NCBI GenBank assembly: GCA_021399435.1
Contig: JAJTUP010000009.1
Location: 1,240,001 to 1,304,000, forward strand
Direction: 5' to 3'
DNA from: Diaporthe sp. PMI_573
Taxonomy: Eukaryota > Ascomycota > Sordariomycetes > Diaporthales > Diaporthaceae
Length of the DNA: 64,000 nucleotides
Positions 33,146-44,451 of the stretch are shown here, piece by piece. Position numbers and translations under genes: made by a program. Within the stretch, counting starts at the first letter, position 1. Every line of letters begins with the position of its first letter. The notes below the pieces were generated by a model, which saw only the letters and a program-made list of their open reading frames with translations, was not told the DNA's origin and ran no database searches.

Positions 33146-35222
33146 CTTTCGGTGGGTGCGCAGGCGAGGATGCTCAGGGTCGAGCTCCTGGGCGTCCTTT
33201 GATGTGTTGGGTTCAATTGGGCCGGGCAGCCATCAATGCAGGCAGAGGCCTGTGCCTTCGGATCAAATGCGTGGGTGGACCAGCGAAGACGAGTGGGCTC
33301 GACTTGGCTTGTCTGAGGTCACCTGCAGTTATCGTTGCGCAGCCGAATTGATGGGCTTCAAGGTGGTGTCAACCCCAAGCTCGAAAATTCGACAATTCGC
33401 CGATGCGACGCAGGGGTTTGTCGATGACTAAGCGAATGCCGCCATGCTAACGTTGGAGTTCTGCGTCATGCACCCGGGCCGGCCTCACGGATGGGATTAG
33501 ATGCTTTTCACGACTTTCCAAAAATCGACTGTTTCCGTTCAGTCGGCAAATTTGTATATATAAATATGGGCTGGTACTCTGTGATTTGTTTCTCATGAGC
33601 TTGCTGGCGGATGCCGCTCCGTCCAAATGGCATAGGTCCGGGTGTCGAAGCACGTTTTGGACTTGGCACATCTCACAGACCAGACTCGCGACTGACAACA
33701 GCCTGGCAACCTGGTAGAATGTGATTCACAGCAACCCGTTGCGTGAGAGTTCTGAGGGTCAAGAACCATGTCATAGCTTAACCCTGGTGCCATGGAGATG
33801 CACGCAGCTGACGATGTGAGAGCTCCTTAAGCTCCAGAGCTGGGGGTTGAGCAGCAACGGTGCTGCCGGCCAATAACGGCGCGGTTGAATGATCGTTGCT
33901 GTGGTTGCGGAGAGAGAACGGGCCATCCAAATATAAACAAAAGTCGGTGTTCCGTCGCGTCGAATCCGGCACGACCCCACAGTTCAAGCTACCCATACAA
34001 CGGTCAGCTTCAGCCCGCTCAAACTCCCAAGGTTGTCTCGACTTGGACTTTATCTCTTCACACACTCTCACTCCCTCATCGACAAAATACTTTTAACCCC
34101 CAGCGACCTGCATTGGACGAACAACGAGACACTGTGACTTCTGGTAAGTGGCTATTCGTTCTGTTGCGTCTTTTCCAATGGGCTCGCCCGTCGCGCAATT
34201 TCATCGTCATCCCTGGAGTCCAGAGTGCAAACAGAGCAGACAGAGCAGACAGAGCAGACAGAGCAGACAGAGCAGACAGAGCAGACTGGACGCGTGCCGC
34301 CAATGCAAGCAGTCTGGTCTGAGGAGCAGCAGGCGGGCAGTTCACACACCACAGTACAGTGCTGGTTTGGGTGGACCAGCATCAGGCTCTCCCAGTCGCG
34401 TTGCAGGTGCTGCATGTGCAGGGGTCCACGTCCACGTCCGCCTCACGCTCACGCTCCGTCCGCAACACGCTCCTTCCCACACCTGGCACCGTGCAAGTGT
34501 GCGGCAGCTCAGCAATTGCAATCGCACTTGCACCTCACCTGCACCAGGGGGCTCCACTCCCACTCTCTGCTACCCATCGACCTCAAAAACAAGGTCTGTC
34601 CGCTCAGCCTGCACTGCACATAAACACACCTCCGTCCAGTCTGCCCCGTCCGCCACCCACCCCATCGTCCCCATCATCATCTCCGTCCATCTTGATCTTC
34701 CTAGGAGCAGGTCATTCCTTAGCCATCCCACCTCTGCAACACTAGACGACAACAGCAGCAGCATCCCCTCAGGCAGCAAACAGGCAGGCAGGACACATCC
34801 ACAGCTCTGCCAGTCCACAGTCATCAGCCTTCCCACACAACAACGCGCTGTCCTGTCCACGGGCATCCATACCCATCGAGACCCATCTCATTCGGCTGGC
34901 CGCTCTGTTGATTAACATTGTTCCACGCGTCTTAGAGACAATTAACATCTCTGCATTTTGTTGCCGAGTATTCAATGTCAGTCGTCCCTGCTCCTGTCCA
35001 CATTGCAATATTTTTCACCAGACGCGACGGGCTGTCGGGAGCTCCACAACCATGTGCAGCTCCTCATCCACCACCGCCTCCTCCAGCTGCCCGCAATCAC
35101 GTACCACACGCATCAGCCCCCTTCCAGATCTGCTGCTGCATTGCATGACTCGTTTGTTTACTGACCCTCTTCTGCAGCAACCCCTTAGTGTTTGGGTATC
35201 TTAATACACGTCAATCGACAAC
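33146..35222. other. Divergent intergenic region with the cyclin promoter and long leader
   Basis: The left side is the promoter of the mitochondrial L2 gene. From about 34000 rightward the + strand is C- and T-rich with many short open frames, including a 255-codon one that I judge spurious. It carries a 9-bp minisatellite at 34234-34287. This is probably the promoter and long 5' leader of cyclin B. An AT-rich TATA-like element (AAATATAAACAAAAG) is at about 33930. Confidence 0.55.
34234..34287 (+). repeat. Minisatellite (GAGCAGACA)x6
   Basis: Six 9-bp units, the last ending in T. The period is a multiple of three, so it keeps frames open and creates Glu-Gln-Thr or Ser-Arg-Gln repeats in shadow ORFs. 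It sits about 1 kb upstream of the cyclin B start codon. Confidence 0.9.
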
Positions 35223-36776
35223 ATGCCTCCCGCAGGTGTAAGATACCACCCACATACTGGCTTGATGACGCGACATCTCGAGCAATCTGTGGCATATCAC
35301 CCATTCTGACCTTGCTCCTAGGGACGTACTACGCGCGCCCGCGTCATCGCCAGCGAGAATGACGAGAACAGCATGACCGGCAGCTCGACCCGCCTGACCC
35401 GTGCTAAGGCTGCAGCCCTGAACGTCGACGAGTTGGCCCAGCCCTCCAAGCCCCTGCAATCCAAAAAGGCCGCCGTCAACACCAATGTCGCAGGCGCTAC
35501 CAGGAAGCGTGCTGCCCTTGGTGATGTTTCTAACGTCACCAAGGTCGAGGTTACCGAGGGAAAGAAGGTCACCGCCACCAAGGCAGGCGTTGTTTCAAAG
35601 ACCACACAAGCGAATCGAGTCCAAAAGAGCACATCAGCTGCGACATCACGCGCCCGTGCTCCACTTGCATCCAAGGAAGCTAATGCAACAAAGAAGACCA
35701 CCAAGGCATCAGGCCCCGGCGAGATCGGCTCCAAGAGGAAGGCCCCTCCCGCAGCGGCTCCGGCCTTGAAGAAGGAGAAGACACCAGTCGAGGAGGACGA
35801 GCCCGTCCGGAAGAAGGTTCACACCGCAGAGAAGGAGAACCGGCGCTCTAAGGAGGTGGCTGAGGTCGCCGAGCCAGTCGTCAAGCCCGCTTCCCCCCAG
35901 GAGGGATTCGTTTACCCCGAGGGTGTTGTGGACCTCGACCAGGAGGACCACGATGACCCCCTGATGGTTGCCGAGTATGCACACGAGATCTTCGACTACC
36001 TCCTCACACTTGAGCCCAGCTCGCTTCCCAACCCGGACTACATGGACCACCAGGATGAGCTTGAGTGGAAGACACGGAGCATCCTTGTCGACTGGCTCAT
36101 CGAGGTCCACACCCGGTTCCACCTGCTGCCCGAGACCCTGTTCTTGGCCATCAACATCATTGACCGTTTTCTCTCCGAGAAGGTCGTCCAACTCGACCGA
36201 GTCCAGCTGGTGGGCATCACGGCGATGTTCATCGCGTCCAAGTACGAGGAAGTCCTGTCGCCTCATGTCGGTAACTTCAAGCACGTTGCAGACAACGGAT
36301 TCTCCGAGTCCGAGATCCTGTCCGCCGAGCGCTTCATCCTCCAGACTCTCGAGTATGATCTCAGCTACCCCAACCCCATGAACTTCCTGCGCCGCATCTC
36401 GAAGGCCGATAACTACGATATTCAAACCCGGACCGTCGCAAAGTACTTGTTGGAGATCAGCGTTGTCGACCGCCGTTTCATGGCCTACCGCCCGTCTCAT
36501 GTCGCTGCTACGGCTATGTACCTGGCACGTCTGATCCTGGACAGGGGTGACTGGGACGCGACGCTGGCATTCTATGCTGGCTATACTGAGGAGGAGATCG
36601 AGCCCGTCCTCCAGCTTATGGTTGACTACCTGGCCCGGCCTGTTGGCCACGAGGCCTTCTTCAAGAAGTATGCCAGCAAGAAGTTCCTGAAGGCCTCTAT
36701 CCTGACACGTCAATGGGCCAAGAAGAACGCGGCTGCCTTTGACATCCACGACCTGGACATTCCCCTCGATGAGTGA
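35223..36776 (+). CDS. G2/mitotic-specific B-type cyclin
   Basis: Exon 1 (35223-35237) encodes only MPPAG; exon 2 (35322-36776) supplies the rest, for 489 aa. The N-terminal 200 residues are basic and disordered. They hold a destruction box (RAALGDVSN, R-x-x-L-x-x-x-x-N) and a KEN box (AEKENRR) for APC/C-driven proteolysis. The cyclin core has WKTRSILVDWLIEVH, LLPETLFLAINIIDRFLS, LQLVGITAMFIASKYEE-like sequence (VQLVGITAMFIASKYEE) and the second fold LLEISVVDRRFM with HVAATAMYLAR. The family binds and activates Cdk1 (Cdc2/NimX), with orthologues nimE in Aspergillus and cdc13 in fission yeast. The start is set by the in-phase splice and the MPPAGGRTTRARVIASENDEN sequence, typical of fungal B cyclins. 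The gene looks intact. Confidence 0.95.
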
Positions 36777-37571
36777 GGGGCTGTTGTGTGCTTGGCTGTC
36801 ACGCAATACAACTACTCTTGGGTCTTTTCATGACATGGCCCCGAGGCCTCTGATTACGATAGCCCTCAACGCTCAGCATGTGGACAACTACTCAAGTTTA
36901 CGACGACACTGCATGAATCCATAGGCCAAAGACGAAGCTTTATGTCAACATCGCACTCTTCAGCGCCAATCTGTATTCATTGCGCGCCAAGCGGAGGGGT
37001 CATGATTATACCCTTCTCGGATTTCGCTACTCGGTCATTGCGGCGGCGTACGGGTGTTTATTGGTCTGCTCAGGGACGCTGGAAGGGGGAGTTCACGTTA
37101 TGAGAGTATCCAACTGGTGTTGGTTTCTGTTCTATTTTTATCGGAAGATGCCTCTTCTGCCATCAACCCTCAAACTTGCTATTGCTGCCTGGCACCGCTT
37201 GGTCCTCAACACAGGCACACTTCCCAATTGCTCTCTGGCTCGGCTCAGCAAGAAGAGTCATCTTAATGGTTGGATGATCAGTACGATACGGCAGCATCTT
37301 GAGGGGATTTTGGTTCTTTTCCATAGTGGCAGTGGCCAGGAAGGGGAGGGTGACGAGGGGGACAATGCATTGGCACTGTACATACTAACAATGTGGTGTT
37401 GGACTACCAGCTTGTGTTTTTGCGGTAGACGGGAATAAAAAGGGTATCATTGTTATGAACTTTGATCTTCTATGACGGTCTGCCCCTTGTGTGTCTTGCA
37501 CGACCATGGCGACCGCCTGGTGAAAGTACCCTAGGCGCACACCATTAGTCTGCCGTCTGTTCCCTTCGCTG
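36777..37571. other. Intergenic, 3' side of cyclin B
   Basis: Convergent region between cyclin B (+) and the low-complexity gene (-). A 152-codon open frame at 36980-37438 (+) has no recognisable motif and is probably chance. Confidence 0.5.
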
Positions 37572-38171
37572 CTACGAAGGACGTGCCGCGCCCTCTTGGT
37601 GTTGATCATCGCCTCCCTCGCCAGCCTGTTGCCCAACCCGGTCCCCAGTTGCTGTCTCTGCAGTTGTACCACCATGACGGTTGTTGCCCCCCTCGGCCCT
37701 CGACCCCATGGTGTCGTCGCCTGACCCGTAGATGTCATCCTCTGCGGGCCCCGCCTCCGCCTCCGCCTGTCCTGGTCCCTGTCCCTGTCCCTGCCGTCCC
37801 TCTTGCTGCATCTCAGGCTGACCTGCCGCATCCGCAGGGTTCCCCCCGTGCCCACCACCGCCGCCGCCCTCCCGAAACCACCGGATCAGCGCCGTGCCCC
37901 TCGGCCTCGGCCCCGCCCCGCGCGCCTGGTCCAGGGCCCCGGGCAGGCCGGACCTTCCCCACTGGCCGTGGTGGTCGTCAAGACCGCGCTCCCCCGCAAC
38001 AGCCCAGGCTTTGGTGGCTTTCTTGACGTCGTTGCGGTCCCTGGTCATCCGGGTGAAGGAGGACATGGTGGATGGGCCCCGCTTGGTGCCGCCTGTGATC
38101 CAATGGGCTAGGCGGGCTTTCTTGGAGAGGGCTGAGGAGGGGGTGTTTGGGTCGTTCGTGTTGTTGGACAT
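37572..38171 (-). CDS. Hypothetical low-complexity protein
   Basis: Single exon of 199 aa starting MSNNTNDPNTPSSALSKKAR. The open frame extends 39 codons further upstream, but the Met at 38171 is preferred because coding-like composition begins there. The first 60 residues (LAHWITGGTKRGPSTMSSFT, then RNDVKKATKAWAVAGE) look ordered. The rest is rich in Gly, Gln, Ala and Glu with GQGQGPGQAEAEAGPAE. No domain or membrane segment is seen and no family is recognised. Small proteins of this layout are frequent in filamentous ascomycetes. Function unknown; the gene call rests on codon composition and a clean start. Confidence 0.5.
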   Translation of the reverse strand: MSNNTNDPNTPSSALSKKARLAHWITGGTKRGPSTMSSFTRMTRDRNDVKKATKAWAVAGERGLDDHHGQWGRSGLPGALDQARGAGPRPRGTALIRWFREGGGGGGHGGNPADAAGQPEMQQEGRQGQGQGPGQAEAEAGPAEDDIYGSGDDTMGSRAEGGNNRHGGTTAETATGDRVGQQAGEGGDDQHQEGAARPS

Positions 38172-41100
38172 TTTTGGTGGCGAGTGGGTGTGGGTGCTGT
38201 GCTCTTGTGCCGTTCGAGTCTCTGTGTGATGGTGCTGCCTACCTCCTTGGTATGTGCTGTGCTCAAGCTTGTGAGAGAGGCTGATCATTTCAGCTGGATT
38301 TCTGAGAATGAGCGTTCTGTGTTAAATTAGACGACGTTTTATCGTACCCAGGCGGTTCGTACTGCAGAAGCGGTATAAGCAGACGTCAAGAGTTTGAGAT
38401 GAAGTCCCTTCCAAGGTGCGTGTCCGTCTCAGTCACTCAAACACGACACAGTCGGCGTAAACCGCCGATGTTCGCCGTGTTGTCGTCTGCCTTGGTCACA
38501 GGGGACAGTGATTGACCTTCTCCGATAGAGTAAGTGTACAGCTGCAGACCATTGCATATAAGCCGAGGTTATGGCAGTCATATCCACCCGTGTACATGCA
38601 AGTGCTCGCCCGGTTTGTCACCTTGCAAGGAGTTGCCAACTATTTGTAAAGAGATAGCTGAAATGAAACATCCAGTTACCTGCTTTTGTAGCTCATAATT
38701 ATCGTCTAATTAGGATTAGGTCTGTGTGAAAGATGGGTGATATCCAAATAGCAAATTTCAAACGCTGGAAGTCGGGCTGAGCTGTTGCTCGCTCAGAAGG
38801 GGCGGCATGGGGCCACGAAGCACCTTCAGAAAGCAGACCATAGCTGTTGCCAGAGGATATGTAATGGTTTATGGAGTATGTAGAGTGATCTTCAGCCGCA
38901 AGATTGAGCAGTGGTAGTGGGGGTAACGGCGAGATGCTCGTTGACGATGGTACATATGAGACAGTCGATTCCAGCAATTCTTGCACAGTGGTCGAGCGAG
39001 GGCTTACACGTCAGAGCTCCGTGCCATTCATGACCAGGTATCTTCTCATTGTGATGTACAATAGACAGGCTGACCCATCGCTCCAGGGAGGGAATCAGCT
39101 GTGGCCAAAGTCTGTCCGTATACACAGGCATGGGATGAGTAGGTGGATTGTGTAACAACGCTGCTCAGGATGGGCTATGGCTTCCCCTCGAGGTCAAGAT
39201 ATGGTGCCACCACTGTGGCATGGACTCGTACATGGCTCTGGGGGTCTTGAAAGTCGTTTGGAGAACTAGAAACTTCAGGATCACCTGCGGCTGCGAGAGG
39301 GTCTCAAGGTTGTCGCACCCGTCTCCCAACATTGTTTGGGCGCCGACGAAGGGAAGGCGCCAGAGCACCCAGCCTTCCCTTCCACCGGCCCCAGCTACTC
39401 TCTTCCCGTTCCTACACAGCATGCTTTCAATGTGATCTCGGTTACAACCTGACCCCCCAGAACCATCGCTGCCCAATTGCATGCGGCATTTTGGATTCCG
39501 CCCTGGATGTCGACGTTCGATATCGACCCACTGCCGCAGACCAGACCAGATCGGACCTCGACGTCGCGGGCTTGACCTTGGATGAGATTGCTTCTGTGAA
39601 ACGCCCTTCAAGCAATGTGCGATGTCGCGCCGGCTGTTCGTGTCTGCCAGGTTACACCTCGCAGGACTCGTCCGCGATGACAGGCTAATCGTGGGCATCG
39701 ACCGTCAGCCTGGCGGCCCAAAATGCCCAAGAAGAGTCCTTCCCGAGTTGCGCAAGCTCGATGCACTATCACCCTATCGGCCAGGCTCCGCCTTGCTTTT
39801 GTGTCCCAAGGGCATGGCTCCCCAGCCGCTGCATTGCAGAGCGACCAGAACCTTAATGTTGGGTCGAACGGCCTATCGTGCCTTTGGAAGCCACCGTGGA
39901 AACACCAAACAGCATGGTTGATGCTACATGCGACAGGAAACGTGCTCGGATCCTGGGCACGGCGCTGGTGACAGCTCTCGCTACAGTATTGATGATGCCG
40001 TCATGCTATAACAAAAGTGTGCGAGTTGCTCGGCTGTCAAGGTTGATGCCAGGGAAGCACCTTTCTGCAGGGGGCTGCTCTGCTCCAGCCACTCATGGTC
40101 GGTTCCAGACCACCACGTCGGGCCCTGCCAGGGCGTGCCAGCCCACAGAGAACTTGAGCAAGACCCTGGAATGTCTTCCCTGCTTTTCTGGGCCGCCGTC
40201 TGGGTCTACAGGCCAACGTCATCGCCTGGTTCCAGGCCGGGCCCATTGCCCAACCACACCCGCAGCCCACGGGAAGATGCTCCCGCCGGCCCTCTCCCTC
40301 TGGCTCCTGCTGTGGTGGGGGTGAGCAGGGGTTGGTCGGAGCCTGTGCTGGAAGCTACGAGCAGATGCGACCTGGGATCCCAACAACACGGATGCAGGCG
40401 CCTTCGAATGCTTCTGTGCTTCCGTGATGGGCCACGATTCCCTGTCCGAAATGGGCAGACGTGCCGAACCTTGGAAGAGCCTTGAGGGGAAAGGGCTTAG
40501 CTTGGCGGCCCCCGGGTGGCAGATGTCACTCTTGTCGCTCCGAGGCGCAGGTTGGGCAAGTGATCAAGGTGCCAGATGGGCTGTGTCATTTTTACGAGGG
40601 CGGTCCCTCCGACCACTAGGCACACACACACGCATGTGCCAGATCGCAGGAGGTGATGTCGACCCGCGTGGACTGCGCTATACACCACAATCATAACACA
40701 GCATGAGATCCATATGACTCTCCCGCGCCGAATATATACCCAACCCTGGCCGCCTGACACTTCCAGGCCGAACCCTTGCGTCTTGTTTTTATATCTTCCT
40801 AGTTTCAAACCTTTCAGCCCATCCACATCCGCCGCCCACATACAGCCCATTCTCTCGGCCCGCCATCCATCATCGCCTTGCCCCCACCCAACTCCTCTCA
40901 CCACACCTGCGGCCGCCTCACATCTTGCGATTCTTCCGCGACCCCCAAGATTCCTTCAGAACCCGGATCCATCGCATCGTATCGCAGCGCTCTCATCAAG
41001 CCGAGACTTGTCTTTAGACAGAATTAAGCTTTCTTACTGGACTCCGAGAATCCACCGTATAAATAGCAGCTTGTGTTTCACGGCCGCAGACAGGACCCGC

Positions 41101-41344
41101 AAGCCATCGCTGCATTGATTCACGAGTATACCACACACGTTCGCTTGCGCGCACCCCTGGCTTGGACGACGATACTGCCTTCAGCCGCATAGCCCCTCGA
41201 AAACGTTAGGTATTTTTATATCGCAAGCAGCTGCAGTTCTCTGGGCTATATCTCATCAGTCAGTGAGCCCGATTTCTTCTTCTCTTCTGCTCTTCTGCGT
41301 ACATACCTTCACTCCTCTGTCTGCATATACCCGTATACAAAGCA
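38172..41344. other. Gene-poor 3.2 kb, probably ending in a long leader
   Basis: No coding sequence is recognised on either strand; the longest frames (177 codons at 39698-39165 minus; 148 codons at 39878-40324 plus) have no motif. From about 40700 the + strand turns C/T-rich with a TATA-like ATATATACCC near 40731. This suggests transcription of the proline-rich gene begins there and that it has a leader of about 600 nt. Confidence 0.5.
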
Positions 41345-42091
41345 ATGTACTTCTACGTACCAGTCCTCGGTATTGACCTCTTCCAACAATGCACACTTGC
41401 ACATCTACCCGGTTCTGCTGCGACGCACCGTTGTTTGAAGAACACCATTGCTAACTGAGTCTCTCATCTAGTGCCTGTGAAGGAGAAGAGATACAAGAAG
41501 AAGGTGGTTTACCTTGAACCACCTACCCCCGGCAGCGTGACACTCCGAAGGAAGATCACCACGGTCGTACCCGCGCCTGCTCCACCTCCGCCTCCGGTCG
41601 TCGAGAAGCCCCCGCCGCCACCTGTGCTTGCTCTGCCACCGCCGCCGCCCCCACCACCACCGGTTTTTCAGAGGCCACCGCCTCCAATCTTCTTGCAGCC
41701 GTCGCCACCTCCGCCGCCGCCCCCAGCCCGAGATGAGATTGACGTGATTGCCGTGGACGTCGAGCCGTCCGAGAAGTCCAAGTCGTCAAGGAGGTCCTCA
41801 TCGTCGTCCTCCAGCTCGTCCTCAAAGTCCTCCAAGAAGACGAGCCGGAGCCACAGCCACAGCCGGAGCCACTACGACGAGCGGGAGAGGGAGCTCATCA
41901 TCGAGAGGGACAGATACGTGCCCGTCCCGGTGAGGAGGGAGTACGAGACGTACCGCTACGTCGAGGGCCCGCCGCAGAGGAGGTACCTCCCTGCGCCTCC
42001 CTCGCCGCCGAGGAGGATCGAGGAGGACAGGGAGAGGATTACTATCAACATCGAGGATCGGAGGAGGGCTAGGGAGTACCACTACCGTTGA
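41345..42091 (+). CDS. Proline-rich, Ser/Arg-rich protein with a 25-nt first exon
   Basis: Exon 1 (41345-41369) encodes MYFYVPVL plus one base; exon 2 (41472-42091) completes 214 aa in phase, giving MYFYVPVLVPVKEKRYKKK. The middle is proline-dominated (PAPAPPPPPVVEKPPPPPV and further P7-P8 runs), suited to binding SH3, WW or profilin domains. A Ser run of about ten residues follows, then a Ser/His/Arg segment (TSRSHSHSRSHYDERE) and a charged tail (ELIIERDRYVPVPVRREYE, ending in RRRAREYHYR). There are no cysteines, signal peptide or membrane segment. I do not recognise the family. The first exon was fixed because the open frame has no in-frame ATG and needs a phase-1 donor, which GTATTG at 41370 supplies. 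Confidence 0.65.
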
Positions 42092-42728
42092 TCGGGTGAC
42101 GGTCTGTGTTGTCGGGGGCTGGGAGGGCTAAGGCGGCCGTCTTGTCTACCGCGGCTCTGCTGACAGCACCGGGGTGGACTCATCGAAGTCACAGTGACAG
42201 CAATCAGTGGTCTTATGCTTCTTCTCGATTTTGCACCTTCTCTTATCTCTTTTGTTGTCGAATGACTCTACAAGGATTTACTAAAGTTCATACCAATATG
42301 GGATTTCGAGGGCGAGACCCTGGCTTGGGTCAATTTTGGGCGAGCTTTCATTCAAATTTGGGAGAGCTGGAAATGACAGCGCGGTGTTTGGAATTTCTGA
42401 GGGATCAGTTTGGACCTTTTATAACTTCAATGATATCCTTGTTTGCCTAGTTAGTTTTAAGGCCCTGCAATATATTTCTTGAGACCTGTATTCTTCCTCC
42501 AGCATATGCCGTCGGTCTAGTTATGTGACCACACCAAGTGGCTTCTAGCTGCCCTTCATCTTTGATAGTAGATAGCAATATTCGCTCACCAACACCATGG
42601 TTTCTGTTGGCCTGGTCAATGAAAGCCCACAAGATGAGCTCAGCCCTCATCGTCCCTCCAGGTGAGCGACGACTCCGCCAAAGCCAGTGCTTAGCGGGCA
42701 CGCCTAGGAAGCCTTGCTGTGGCCCGAA
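42092..42728. other. Convergent intergenic region, no gene seen
   Basis: This holds the 3' ends of the proline-rich gene (+) and the second cupin gene (-). Nothing else recognised. Confidence 0.55.
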
Positions 42729-43576
42729 CTAATTTTTGGCCAACAACTTCTTCAAGCTCTCCTCGTTGTCGTACTTGGATAGTAGCCGTGCCTTCAAGTC
42801 TTCAACCTCCTGCTTCTGACTCGCATAGACACCATCCAGCATGGCCTTGGCCGGCCCTAGAAGATGAGCATCGCCCAAGTCCACTGCATCAACTCACGTC
42901 AGTATATTCTTCCCAGGTGCACGTGAAGCGACAGCATGGAGGCCCAGGAAAAAGGGAGGGGAGGGGAGGCACCCACTGATCACAGCCATCAGCAACACAC
43001 TATCCCCCATAGCCTCCAGCTCGCCATCCTCGGCAAGCCCGTTCAGGATCATCAGCAGCCTCTCAAAGTCCGCGTGCCCCGGCTCAACAACGCACCGGAG
43101 CACGGCGTCCGTGTCGCCCACGGCGTACTTGTGGTACACCCCGGGCGACACGGTCGGCGCGTCCTCCCGCTGCTTCCCCGCCGTGCCACGGGGCTCTACC
43201 TTCTTGGAAGACCGCTCCAGGAGTTCCAGGTCTGCGCCCTCGTCCCCTGCTGCGGCTGGTTCCTGTGCAGACGAGTACACCGTGATCGAGCCCTCGAGCA
43301 GGTCGAAGGTCTCGGAGAAGCCTGGTTGGTGGTGGTTTTGTTAGTGACCTGCTATAGAGGCTGGAATGGTGCATATATTATTTTTGTGATCCTAAAGTAT
43401 CGACAGGCGGGAGAAACTGTAGGGGGGGATGATATATACTGACGGGAGTGGTAGTGCGGCGGGACGGTGGTGCCAGGGGTCATGTGCTCGATGAAGACGG
43501 TGCGCGCGCCGCCGTTGTGCCTGACCGACTCTTCGAGGTGGAAGCGCCTCTGGTCGAATCGCCGTTCAGCAGACAT
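42729..43576 (-). CDS. Cupin-domain protein
   Basis: Three exons join in phase: 43576-43444, 43321-42977 and 42883-42729, giving 210 aa. The metal-binding cupin motif is TPGTTVPPHYHSRFSETFDL (His, His, Glu) with the intron falling between the His pair and the Glu. The second motif is SPGVYHKYAVGDTDAV. Between them lies an insertion of about 45 charged residues (EDAPT, LELLERSSKKVEPRG), larger than in typical small cupins. The C-terminus (DLKARLLSKYDNEESLKKLL) is helical. The start at 43576 (MSAERRFDQRRF) is chosen because upstream in-frame codons look non-coding. There is no signal peptide, so the protein is intracellular. The reaction cannot be deduced from the fold. It is not closely similar to the cupin at 31 kb. 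Confidence 0.82.
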
Positions 43577-44451
43577 TTTGAAGTTTCTTCTAAATGGTTT
43601 TCTTTTTGCTTTGCACGGGGCCGTATGAGATGAATGAACTGTGGAGAGTGGAGAGACGGTCACCAATGTTGCCTCCCTTGTTGCCTCCCTCTGCAGCTGC
43701 CCGTGACCTTTATATACGAGACGCCTCATGCCTTGGGGGTCCAGTCTCTGAGGGACGATTTGGTGAGAGACGAAGTCCCCTGGCCTGCCTACATTTGATA
43801 TTCACACAGCTAAGGAATCCGAGGTGAGATTTTAGCAGTCAGGCCCGCCCGATATACCCACGTTGTTGGGGGGAGCAATCCCTCACTTCAAGGACGCTGT
43901 ACCGCTTTAGGAAAACAATCATCCATGCCACACAAACCAACAAGGCCAAAACGGCCGAACGCACCTCAGCGGGTCTGCGGCGCATGTTGCTCTCGGAACC
44001 AAGATCACGGACCTCATCGACATGTGGAGATCGACCCAATGCAGTGCAGCTTGCAGGGATCGCGATGTCTTGTGGGTGGGCTGCAGAGACATGCAGAAAG
44101 ACCTGGTTGTGGATATGGAGTTGGGGCTAGACAGTACACTGCCTCTCGTGTTTACTTTTGGGAAGTCCACACATTTGTACAAATGCTGCAATGAAGCGAT
44201 CGCTCATTTACCGAAATGCCCTCGTACACTCATCTTCGCTTCTAATAACATCTCGGCGTGCACTGGGTAGAATCCCGCCCTCTGGATTCCTTGGCCCCTC
44301 TGAGAATATGTAGCAAATACAGCAATGTGTCTGATGCAAGCGTGGCTGAGGTGCAATAATTGTCTATGTTTTCGTCTAGTCTAACCTCAGGGTGAGCCGC
44401 GATATGTCCCGCTCGAACGTAGACCTCGTCCACGTTCAATAGGCTGTGGCC
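43577..44451. other. Intergenic, no gene seen
   Basis: Promoter of the second cupin gene and 3' region of the ZIFL-type transporter, both on the minus strand. Short ORFs only. Confidence 0.5.

Noticed and set aside
34148..34915. 255-codon open frame on the + strand upstream of cyclin B
   Set aside because: Composition is dominated by the 9-bp repeat and C/T-rich leader; no motif and no conserved-looking domain. It is more likely leader sequence without stops.
35709..36806. 365-codon open frame antisense to cyclin B
   Set aside because: Mirror of strongly GC-biased codons of the cyclin gene; the sense strand has all cyclin motifs.
39165..39698. 177-codon minus-strand frame in the 38-41 kb gene desert
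   Set aside because: No motif, Arg/Ser/Gly-rich chance composition, equal-quality frames on the other strand.
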